Below, one piece after another: positions 33,870 to 45,400 of a stretch of DNA of 64,000 nt. A program made the translations under genes and the position numbers. This DNA comes from Cristatella mucedo (taxonomy: Eukaryota; Bryozoa; Phylactolaemata; Cristatellidae): positions 8,156,001-8,220,000 of the forward strand of contig WPIO01000005.1 of the NCBI GenBank assembly GCA_009760855.2. The letters are read 5' to 3'. The notes beneath the pieces are model-generated. The model saw nothing but the letters and a program-made list of their open reading frames with translations, was not told the DNA's origin and made no database searches. Within the stretch, counting starts at the first letter, position 1; each line of letters starts with the position of its first letter.

Positions 33870-34072
33870 TATAATAATAATAATAATACATTTGATATAG
33901 CGCCCTCAGAGAGCTCAGTCTCTTTCTAGGCACCTATCATTTGCTGCAAACGAAGCACGATCGAATGGTCAGCGGTAGAACGCTCAATGACAACAAGCAC
34001 AACAGGGGTTAGGGGTGCCGTACATCCAGGGTCAGCATGCAAATATGGTTAGTGGCTGCATGCCCAATACGC
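33870..34072 (-). mobile_element. LINE-A 3' end, strongly 5'-truncated
   Basis: (AATAAT)n tail, the hairpin in reverse (TATAGCGCCCTCAGAGAGCT) and the CAGGGTCAGCATGCAAATAT stretch of the 3' UTR. Confidence 0.85.
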
Positions 34073-34524
34073 CAATGGACATTCAGCAACTCGATGATAG
34101 GATCAGTTGCTTGCGCAGTAGTTGCTTCTGCCGGGTGCGAAGTGATTCGACCATGTGGTTTTCTTCCGCTTGTAATTCCTAGAAACTTGTGTGAAGTCCA
34201 GTATTGTGAGCAATTGTTCAGAGCTATTGCTGGCGGTCGAGGTTAGCACAGAAAGACTCTTGCATTAAGCGCCTTCCTCTTGCAGTACAAATCAGCGCCT
34301 CTTCTTTTACATTCCTCCAGATCAATTCGGCCGCCGATGGCCATCCTGTCATATTCTGTGAACTCTTCTTGAAATTCTATTTCCTCAGGTGTCACGTTCC
34401 CCAGACTCAGTCCTCGTCTACGCAGCAATTATTTGGAAACAAGTTGTCCTCAATATTGTTTCAAAATTTTCCACCCCAAGCATACGTGAATGCATGCATG
34501 TAAACACACGCGAGTGCTTAATAA
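34073..34524. other. Intergenic, nothing recognised
   Basis: No recognisable gene or repeat. Confidence 0.5.

Positions 34525-34594
<70 letters not shown>
34525..34594. repeat. (AT)n microsatellite
   Basis: About 35 perfect AT units, followed by GTGTGT and ATATAT remnants. Confidence 0.97.
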
Positions 34595-34597
<3 letters not shown>

Positions 34598-35656
34598 TGT
34601 GTGTATACATATATGCACAAGTTTACAGGTATACCTTAAATATAGATGGCAGCTGCACCGGCTTCGCCTGTTCGTCTGCACAGAACAGCATCGTCGCTAT
34701 ACGCTCTAGAGCAACAGGTCTGAGTTCTGAAAATAGCTTTCAAGATTAGCCATCTTTACATTAATTGTATCTTTAATATTAGAAAAGCTGCATCGCTAAA
34801 GAGTAATTTATCGATGTAACCTTGAAATCTGTCTCTGCATTAAAAGCAAACGCGAGCCCAGCCACGCCTAATTCTTTTACGAACATTTGCACATGAAGCG
34901 CATGTACGTGGTTTACCAGCCCGTGGCCAATCGAAGCCAAGACTCGACGATCAGTTTTGTGCGCTTGCCTGTCCAGGATCAAATAAGCTACTTACTTCGT
35001 TAAGGGAACTACCAGCGCTTTCGTCGACAAGCACTTACAAAACGGAGCTCAAGACACGCCAGTCAGGCTATTTCCTTTATTTGGCCAATACTGTTCAAGA
35101 ACTAAAAACAATTTAGGCTACATGGTCAGTTCACTAATTAATTGGGAAGAATTTCTGCTCACAGTGCTGCAGCTTGCCCGATTTGGCATTGCTTAGTGGG
35201 GAGACAGCTGTCGAGCACATTTTGGGTAGTGCCCCGAATTCCAGGCCCCCACCATGGTTTCAAGCCCAGCTTCCATTTTGAACCCGATCTGCTGCTGCTG
35301 GCATTTGTCTGTACCTTTTGCCACTGAGCTACCGTAGACAGTAGGAGAGAATCGACGCCGCTTTCTGTCCCATCAAGCACGGGCTGCGACTTTCCGGCAC
35401 TCTCGTATTAGCTGTTCATAGCCAGGCACTTTGTCTACCTTGAAACTGTATAGCAGACACATGCAGTCTCTCACACGAGGTCAGATTCGGGTTCTAAGCA
35501 GTAGATACTGCAGTGACATGATGCACAATGGCAAGAAGTGTCATTTTATGCTTCAAGTGGCATTCAACTATTTTGCTTTTGTACGACTCCCCACACACGC
35601 GCTAGCTGCCGGATTTAGCAAACCACAACACAGTAAGCTGACGATTAACTTCCAAA

Positions 35657-35662
35657 TTTATT
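35657..35662 (-). promoter_or_regulatory. Candidate polyadenylation signal for the SLC16 gene
   Basis: TTTATT on the + strand reads AATAAA on the - strand, 734 nt after the stop codon. It is the nearest exact hexamer I noticed, not shown to be used. Confidence 0.35.
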
Positions 35663-36102
35663 CGACTAAAGGATTGGTCAGACTAGCATGATAGTAACGA
35701 ACCAAGCCGGGGGAGTAAGGAGCAATAACAAAGCAGCAAAGCCGACGGTGGCCCACGATGACATGGGAAGAGAAGAGTTAGCTGAGGTCCGTGGTCACAA
35801 GTGGCCACTACGCCCACGGCTCCAGTGAAGCAGTGAATCGGTAGAGCAGTTGGCAGCAGCGTGAAGCTACAGCCGCACATCGGAGTAGAGTACCACGGGA
35901 GTAGAATACGCGGACCACTTGCATTGCAACCGAGGTACAATAAGAAAGTCGCACGGACGACAACATTGCTAAACATGGAAAAAACGGGAAACTAGACATA
36001 TCTTAGCAAAACGGTAACGGCAACTAAGCTCGGTCTAAGGGCCTTACCATCGAGGTGGACGAGAATCAGGATCTTTGGCATGGATTAGGCTCAGGCAAAG
36101 GG

Positions 36103-36150
36103 CAAGGCTCAGGCGTGGGCGGGGCTCAGGCGTGGGCGGGGCTCAGGCAT
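36103..36150. repeat. 17-bp tandem repeat
   Basis: GGCTCAGGCGTGGGCGG is repeated with period 17 about 2.5 times, inside the presumed SLC16 3'-UTR. Confidence 0.8.
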
Positions 36151-36224
36151 GCACCCCAGGCTCTGGCGGCTGAGCAGAGGTGCTCGCGAGATGGAAATGT
36201 CAGCCGTCGAAAAAACTTCTCTGC

Positions 36225-36246
36225 GGGGGGGGGGGGGGGGGGGGGG
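36225..36246. repeat. Poly-G run of 22
   Basis: An uninterrupted G22 on the + strand; it would be C22 in the SLC16 transcript's 3'-UTR. Length may be unreliable in sequencing. Confidence 0.95.
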
Positions 36247-36395
36247 AAGAAGCGCCAGCTGGGAAGCTGACGCCGGACAAGCCCCAGCTTCTCGTGAGGT
36301 CGTAATGTCGCCGGGGCATAGCGTCCGGTCGTAGCCAGGAAGGCGTGGACTGCCACCAGCACCCACCCACCATGTTCCGGCTTCCACCCAACCCT

Positions 36396-36664
36396 TCAGC
36401 ACGGGAGTGCCGCCGGAGAGCAAGCTTCGTCGGTGCCGGCCACCTTTGCGCTGGCTACATCGGCAGCAGCGCCGCCGCCGCCATTGTGCAGGTTCTTTGC
36501 CGCTCTGCTGCGTCGGTTGCTGACGTAGGTCGGAATGAAGACGAGCGTCGAGGCGAAGCCGAAGCAGCCGCAGACTACCCAGGCGGGCCACTCCGGCGCC
36601 GGCCACACACCAGCGCGACTCTCGGGCGTTGGGAATGCAGCGGTGAAGCTATCGGAGACCGAGC
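36396..36664 (-). CDS. SLC16 gene, last coding exon
   Basis: Acceptor CTACTTTCAG ends at 36665. The phase-1 join gives GPITVGSVSDSFTAAFPTPE, the family's Gly-rich turn before TM12. Then come WPAWVVCGCFGFASTLVFIP, a basic SNRRSRAAK and a Gly/Ala tail. Stop TGA 36398-36396. Confidence 0.82.
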
Positions 36665-39364
36665 CTGAAAGTAGAGCCGACCAGAACTGGTCTCAACGAG
36701 CGCTCACGGCGGCTTGGTCAGATATTTTTTTTTATTACACATACACAATTATACAGACATAAAGAAAAGTATATATATAATAAAAGTATATACACATATA
36801 TATATATATACAATAAAAGTATATATATAATAAAACTGAGTTCGAAGCTTCGGCAGCAAACGAACAAAACGCACTGGTTTGGTCCAGCGGATAAGGTGCT
36901 CGCCCCGACCAAGGTCCGGCTGAGGTCGTAGGCTCGAGCCCCGAGGCATATGTGAAGCGCCTGAAGAGAGACTAAATTCTCTTGGGGCGCTGTATAAATG
37001 AATTTATGAAATAACAATATTACACTTGATAAAGCGTCCTCAGAGAACACAATCTCTTTCTAGACGCTTTACATTTGAAATATCTTCAGTATGAAAGCCA
37101 GTAAAAAAAAACTAAAGCTACATTCGTGCTCAGCACACATAGATACCAAAGATTAGGGCCCTTTCAAGTCAGTAACTGTTTCAATGTTAACCGGTGTTGC
37201 TGCAAGAGTCAATAACCCGTGTGAATGACGAGGTTATGGGCGAGGTTACCATGGCTAGACAAGCATGCAAAAGCACACAAGAACAAATAAAGACACGTTC
37301 CCAGGGGCAGAGAGGGAGAGTGAGAGCTGATCGGCATAGATGCACTTCCAGCTGAGACTTACATCATAAAAAGTCCTTGTATGTCAAAGATGGAAGTCAA
37401 AAGCCAGTTCCAGACTTTTGGTCATTAAAACTGAAGGCTCAATCAAGCACCGGTTGCAGACGATAAAGATCACATGCCGGGAGTCCTGATTAAAGGAATT
37501 GCAGCTATCTATACGGCCAAATGCGACCAAGCTAGCCAACACACTCTGGGTGTAATCATTCAACACAGAGTCAATCTGTCTGTTCGTTCGGAATGCAGTT
37601 ATTAAACATAAAGTCAATATGTCTGCTAGCCCGGGATGCCCTAGGGAACCAAAATTCTTCGAGAACGAAGCCGAACGAACGATGAGCCGCGAGGCCAGCA
37701 TCAAAATTCAGAGGCTGCGCATTTGGCGGCTATGGCAGCCCACCCACGCGCACACCCAAGATGTGCCCATGCAGAGCCGCTCGGGTGTCTTACCGACGGT
37801 GATGGGCCCGATGAAGCAGCCGACGCCGTTCGCGAAGAAGTAGAGGCCGATGAGCTTGGCGAACTCGGCCGGGCCCGAGGCCATGTCGAACAGGACACTG
37901 TTGCACAGCGACAGCAGCGTGGAGAGCCACCAGCCGCACACGGAGAAGAGAGTTATGTAAGCGGGCGTGACCACGCCGACGAGCGGCAGCAGCAGCGGCG
38001 GAAGGCCGTACAGACCGCAGCTCAGCATGTAGAGCAGGTGCCGGTCGTACGAGCACTTGCCGAGCGCCGTCATCACGATGGAGGCAAGCAGCATGCCGAC
38101 GCCGTTCATTGTCATGCCGAGCGCCGACATATTGGGGTCCATGTCGTGCTGCATGGTGAGTACGGGCAGCAGCGCCTGCGTGCCCGACGTGCAGCAGCCC
38201 CAGAGCAGCGAGTTGACGATGAGCAGGCACACCTGCCAGCGGCGCAGCAGATCGAGCATGGCGCCCAGCACCCCGCCGCCACCGAGGCGGCCGCCGGTGC
38301 CCGAAGCTGCAGTCTCGTGCTTTGCGGCAGCGTCGTTGCTTTCGCCGCCGTTTCCCACCAGCTTCTGCTGCTGCTCGGCCTCGAGCGCCTTCTTGGACAG
38401 CGGCAGGGCATCGTCGGGCGAGGAGGAGGCATCAGCGGCACCAGGCTTACTTTGCACCGCAGCCACAGCAGTGTCCGTCAGCTTGCCATCGTCGTCGATT
38501 CGAGTCGCAGACTTGGGCGAGCATGCCAAAGCAAAGCTTTGCGCCAGCGTGCGGCCGTCGTTGGGCTTCAGCAGCAGCGAGCTGATGAAGCAGATGACGA
38601 GCGAGCCGGACATGAAGGCGAGCATGCCGACGTGGCCGTGCGCTGCATGCACGGCAGCCACGATGGGTGGGAAGGAGAGCACGCCGACGGCCTGACCCAT
38701 CGCCACGACGGGAAATGCGATGTGCTTGAGTCGATCGAAGTACTGGCCTAGCAGTGACATGGTGGTCGCGTACGGGCAGCATATGCCGAAGCCTGCGGCG
38801 GGCACAACAAAGGCCTCGTGTTCAGCATGCTTGCCGGACAGCAATTAGTAGTGGATGAGCAGAGCGGAGGCACATAATAACAACGGCAACAACGACAAGA
38901 CACTCGCACAGCATTCTAAAATAACTAAATTTCCTTTTTTCCAAGATGCTGAACATGTGCTGAAACAGGCCTTGCTGTGCACAGAGATCCGTTCGCCGGC
39001 CATTAAAAGAAGATAGGACACACGAAGAGGTGGGAGCAGACGACGTCAAAGGTCAAGCAGGTTCAAAGAAGCGCTGGCGGAGCATCGATTTGAATTGCCA
39101 AACTACGAGGAGGGAGTATTTTAGTGTTACTTTTTTGTAGAGCCGCAGAGCCAGGCATTTGCTAGCGCAGAGGTCCAAAGCAGAGCTTCCGACGTGCCAC
39201 ACTCCAGCAGCCAGTGGTGCTGATTACATTCTTGCAGCACCACGAAACACCGGAGGCAGGTATCCAGGCCTCATTGCCAGGGTCGCTGCTCTTTCGAGGT
39301 GGCACTACGAGCGAGCTAACTAGGTGCCACCGACTATGACGAACTGACTGTAAGTAAGCATCAC

Positions 39365-39457
<93 letters not shown>

Positions 39458-42400
39458 GGCTGTTTATCATTTTCATTATAATGTGAAAGAGCGGCTCAGC
39501 TATGGCCATTCATAGCTACAAACAATCTCTGCCAAGGTGGCATTCGGCACATGCGACTCGGCTCAATTTCTCGCTGACTACATTTTCGATGCAATCGAGT
39601 GGCTAGTAGAATTGGAGCCAGCCGAGCTGAGGCAGAGCCACGTGGCCGACGCTCAGCCGGCATCCGACGTAACAGTGATGGAATAAATAAATAAAAATTC
39701 ACTTGTACAGCACCCCGAGAGAACTCTAATCTCTAGGCAGGCACTTCCCAAATGCCACGAGGCTGAAGAGCCCACGACAATGGCAGACCAATGCAACGTC
39801 CTTGACCTCGGTCGTCAAAGGCAAGAACCTAAACCACTGGGCCAAACCGGAGAAAATTCCAACCGAGATCACACAATTTCTAGACAACTTACAAAGGCTG
39901 AATGGAAGCACATATACTAACAAGTTATTCCATAATGAATTGGCACATAAGGATGACACACAAGGATGAAGCACAAGCTGTAACAAATGAGGGGTGAGCA
40001 AACCGCCGACCGAGCTGTGAGGAGTAGCAGCATGCGCGATTTAATGGAGGAGCAGGGCTAAACATGCTGCTAGTCTGCTCGGCTGCCATTGGACACACGG
40101 AATTTCGATCTCGGCAATTCTGCCTGCCGTGTTACATCTAAAATAGCTGCATAGCATCTCTCTCGAGCAATCCTGAAAGAAGCATTGGCCAGCACCCAAC
40201 GCTAGCCGTCTGACTGGGCCTGCGCACGGCAGAGCTTCCGAGGGCAGTGCAGCTAGCTCAGCAAAGCTGGCAGCACCGAGAAGTAAGCGAGACTGGCATC
40301 CGGTGGTGCCAGATAAGCAGCGTCGCAACCTCTTTGACCCAGGATACACCCGAAAGGGAGCAGATATCTAATACCACGGAGCCGGGAGCCGACAGTCGAC
40401 ACAGCACCACTCGGAAAACAAGGCCACATGACTAGCATAAGTAAAGCTCCGGGTCGCAGGCCAAGGATACCGTGCTTGCACTAAACTACCCAGGTCGACG
40501 GTTAGAGTCCTACAGCAGGCAATCCTTTATTGCTCACTGCAAGTGGCAGTGATAGCAATCAGAGCTCTTCTGCTGCTATACAAATGAGGCTGCTTGATCA
40601 GCTATGCTTTATTCTAATGAAGGCCCACACTCGGAAGCCACTCGTTTGACCGGTCACCATAGCCTGAACATTATTGAAAATGTGGCCTAATGGATTCAAG
40701 AGCAGGACTACACATCGAAACAGAAAGTGCACTGCCAGCGGCTGCAAACTTTCCGAGAAGGCATTGTATCTAAAACGACTGTAGTAAAGTGGTCGGAAGA
40801 CGGGTCCAAGTGGCCTATCACAAATCACATGCCCCAAACTGATGTGGTGCCAAGCACCCAAAAAGGATGTAGTGAGCATAAGAAAGGAAGACCAGGTCAT
40901 GCTTGCTTGCTATATGCATGCTTGCTTGCTACGAATGCAAGCAGTATCTTGAACAGCAAGGAAGTCAAATTTATAAAAAAAAAGCTGCCATCTGGTCTAG
41001 CATACTGCCTACACATCAAATCTGTGTCACCTCACCGTCGACTTCACATGCATTTACATTTTCGACCGTTCACCACGATGTGAGGATTCTTTTCTTGCAG
41101 GAACTAGTTAAAGTATGCACTGGAAAGCCTAAGCACAGGCACATGCATCCCTATCCTAGCGAGGACAAACCAAGGCTAACAGCAAACTGTCGTGCGCGTT
41201 CCTTACACAGTCTCAAGGGTGGATCGACACACTGCTAGCAGGCCTCCCAGGGAAGCTGGCGCGCCAGTGACAAGACCAGTGAGAAGCCTAACATACCAGC
41301 GATCACGCCGTATAGGATATAGACGTGCCATAGTTCCGTCGCAGCAATGGTAGCTGCAATAGCAGCGGCAGCAAGGACACATCCGCCCAGAGCAACCAGG
41401 CGAAATCCGAGCTTCTCGGCGAGCGGAACCACCGCGAGGCCTGAAACAGCAGGAAGCTCAATGTAACGAGATAACGTGCTCACAGACAGGGCAGCAGGGC
41501 AGTGAGCACGATATCAACAAGAAATAGCCGAATCCTGAAAGAATAGATGAAGGGTCAGCTAGCCATGCATAATGTACAACCGGATTTTATGCTCCCACAT
41601 TTTGCTTTTGCATACATTGACATTGCCCGTTTTCCTACATAGATTTTACCCGAATACATACAATACAATACATACAATCTGATTATGCCATTTCAGTGGC
41701 ACTCGGCAGCCGCTCAGCTGATGGTTAGCAGCAGTCAGCTTGTGTTAAGCATCCGGATTTGGTCAGTTGCTGTTCTCCACAGGCACTAAGCCCACGGCTA
41801 CGGTAATTCAGATACATGACACCGGCCATCACTTGCACTGCCCTCTAATGTTTCTATGCACCCGTTACCAGTACACTATTTTCCTCAAAACACAAGATTT
41901 AGACTGGATCTAAGTAGTTTTTATTGTGCAGAAAAGCTAAGAAATGTATAATTACAAGCAATTTATTGGGCCTAATCAATAACTTGTCGAGGCACCATGT
42001 TTTTGAAACTTCACCCAATAGTCTCGACATTTATTACACCAGCTTCCGGCACGTTTTATGGGGAATTGACGCCCAGCAATCCTTCAAAACCTCAAAAAAA
42101 TCATAGGATTTCAAGCCCGGAGAAATCCGAACCTTATAGCTCGTTCGAATCCGTCCAACAGATGCTCTAGTGAGTTCAAGTTCGGGCTTTGGTTTAGTCA
42201 CTGCATGACCTCAATTGGCTCGAAGCCGTTAGTAAGCAGGCTCGTAAAAAACTGTTTAACTGCCACAGCAGTGCTGTGCTTCGGATCGTTGTCATGCTGC
42301 CAACAGAAATCGAGCCTCGAAGAGTGTAAGCAGACGGCAAGCCAACATTCTGCAAAATGTCAACATAGACATTTTGATTCACGATTCCTTTAATTCTGTG

Positions 42401-45400
42401 CAGACGCCCAACACTGGAAAATGAGAAGCAACCACATACACATAGAACATGCTGATTTAACAACTTCATTTGTATTGCAGAAGAAGAGTCGTATTGGCTA
42501 TGACCGTCACTTGCAGTTGGCAATAAAGAATCGCCCAACTTCAGTAATCAAACCCACGACCTCGGTCGTCTCGGTCGTGAAGAGTGAGAACCTTACTCCT
42601 GGGCTATCACGACCGAGTATACATTACACTTTCACTGCCGAGTTTCTTTGTCTTTTTTTTCCCAGACAAAGTGCACGTAAGCTTCACCCATTTGCTGGCG
42701 AGCGTACTCCTTCCTTTTGTCGCGGCCAAATACATTGAATTTGGACTCATCAGTCCATAGTACTCTCATCCACAGGGCAGCTGGGATAAGCAAGAAACAA
42801 TCCAGCCTAGCCTTTTTGTGCTGCACGATCGACCGTAGCTTGGACTTAACCACCCGTGCATTCGGCCCTTGTTCATTAAGCCATTAACTCATGGCATTTT
42901 GGCATACGACCAGTCCGGTAGTGTCGTAAAGACTCTGGCTGTGGATTTTAGCAGTGGCAAACCTGTCCTTCAGAGCCATGCTTTTGAGGAGCCAGAGTTA
43001 TCACTAGAAGTTACTCGAAGGCAACCCGAGCATGGCAGTGCCTCTGTGCTACCTTAATTCTGAGGCTTCCTTATCATGTTCCAAGAATATCCTTTGAGAT
43101 CTTCAGCTGCCTCGCGATTTCTCGGCTTTAATGGCCATCTCTGTGAAGCTATTTCAAAACTGCTCAACTACCCTCAGAAAGTCGTGCAACTGGCAACATG
43201 TTCTGGTCGTGTAGCAACCGGCACTAAGGTAGGGGCTAGCCCCAAAAGGTCATGGAGACATCCGGGTAACTTGGCTCATCGTAGGGCGAGGCATCGTCTG
43301 TCGGAAAAATGGGCGAAAACAAGTTCTTCAGAATGGCATCAACGTGGGTGGACAATCACGTGACCACATTTACCGATCTGTTCACACGGTATCCGCTGCC
43401 TCGGTTGCTGGCGAATGCAGTTATTCACTAAGCCAAACGTAGCAAACTGCAGCTAACGCCAAAATTATATGACAGATTAGACAATTTAACAATTACTGTA
43501 GAGTAATGACTTACTCGAATACGGACATTAGCAATAACCGAACTCGGATCGATAGACCAGGCTGGTAGAAACTTTTGTAGTGCAATGTATATGCTCACAA
43601 AACCCAGCTGTACCTGCCCTCAGCGTTAGCTGAGGCAACTACTTAATTGAATGCATGCCTTGCAGGCACTCGGTTCTGTCCAGGATGGCTCCTAATTTCC
43701 CTTAACTGAACAATGCAAAATGAAACTGTTCATAGGAAACAATAAACTTGTGGCTTCAACAATACAATAATTTTAATAAGTCTTATTTAGCTCCCAAAGA
43801 GAACCGAACCACTATCCATGTACTTTAAAACTCGTTAGAAGAGAATCAATAAGAGCTTATGACAATCAAGGCATCATGCTAGGACTATACGGAGACAGCA
43901 CGCAAGAAGACACTCGCAGCCACTGCTTTGCCGGATCCCGGTTATAAGCTTGCAGTCAATTATGCACTTGTAAGTACACAAAGCACCCAGGAGACATAGG
44001 ACAAGCTCGATTGGGCGCGAGGACAGATGAACGGGACAGACCTGTCTTTAAGCTACGACTTAAATGCTGCCAAGTCATCGTGGGCGTTGACAGAAGCCAG
44101 AAAGAAGCTCCAGACTTGCAGTGCACACGAGCTTCACGGCCAACTGCTACCACCCAGGCCCCCAGTACAAAACATCGAGCCAAAAAAGCCACCTGCTGGA
44201 GACAGCTGCACTACCCGATTGGAATGCCAGCTTGGCCAAGCTAGCTGCAGTCAGTCACAGCAGCTACCGGGACCGAGAATAGCAATCAAACGACGCAGCG
44301 CCAACGTAAGAAGTAGAAGATTTCCCGACAAGTAGCCAAAAACTCTTGCTGAGTAAGCAGCATAAAGATAAATGAATGCTCTGGACGAAATGTGCAGCCC
44401 ACCAGACACCTGCAGATAGGTGCTCAGTTAATTAGGTTTCTAAGGAAATTTCAACTCTTCGGTAACCACAAACGGCAATTTCGAGTAAGCTGAAGAATAG
44501 GTGAGAAAGGCATACTGACTGCAGCACAATGTCAAGTATAGCAGTGGAGCGGTCATTGTTTGAGGCTCTTTCCCGGTGCAGGTATTGGAGCACTGCATCA
44601 CATTCCTGGCATTATATACCAAAATGTTTGTTTACAACGACGTGCTGAAACATATTGGCATTCCGTGTGGGGATGTTAGGCGACAGGCACCTTTATTGGC
44701 TTGGTAATGACCCAAAATTATGCTCTATAATCAAATGATGACAAGAAATCACGGAGAAGAAGCAGAGAGCCTCGACCCTGCTTGAGCAGCACTGATCAGA
44801 ATGTCTTGCAAATCCACAGAAGGGCGGCTTCTGAATTACGGTTAGCTCTAAATACAGCTTACAATTTGGGAGCAATATGTAATGACCTGATGTAATTAAA
44901 GATGTCACAGTGGCTGGCAAAAGATTCTACTAGCTGAAAAGTATACCTCTAGACTATATACTGTTTTATTAACGAAAGGCATCCCGTAAACGTCATTTAG
45001 TCTCTACAGCTAATGATGAATATGGCACCTAGGTTGGTCAATAGATCTAAATTATACAGTCACGTGTCTCCTTTGCTAAGGAGCTGCTTTGGTGACCGTT
45101 AATCAGAAGTGAATAACACAATTCTTGCTCTGACATCAGGCGTGCCACCGTCGAGTTCTTCAATACCGCCATTCTTTCACTTCGAGCCAGACTGTTGGCG
45201 ACATCAGCTTTTGCTATGGAGGGGGTGATCCGACACAGAATAACTCACTGCCAAAACCACAAGTCTCACTCTAGGACATCCTCTCTCACATAAATAACTC
45301 TGATATATTCCTTCCGGTAAGCCTAGTTCTACACTTCCATGCCACTCACTTCCTCCGATGTTATCATGACTAAGCTATGCCTCCCACTTTCTCTTTATTG

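Larger units (their letters stand above)
34595..36395. other. Intergenic and probable 3'-UTR of the SLC16 gene
   Basis: The right-hand part downstream of the SLC16 stop (36396) probably is 3'-UTR. Nothing identifiable at 34.6-35.6 kb. Confidence 0.45.
38793..41296 (-). other. SLC16 intron 2
   Basis: 2504 nt between matching phase-1 splice sites. It holds a CT microsatellite, a SINE-1 and a SINE-2 (listed separately). No further coding sequence fits here, because exons 2 and 3 join cleanly in the family alignment. Confidence 0.8.

Noticed and set aside
37723-38751. 342-codon + strand frame
   Set aside because: It lies exactly antisense to SLC16 exon 3, which has family homology and splice sites. 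GC-rich coding DNA often leaves the opposite strand open.
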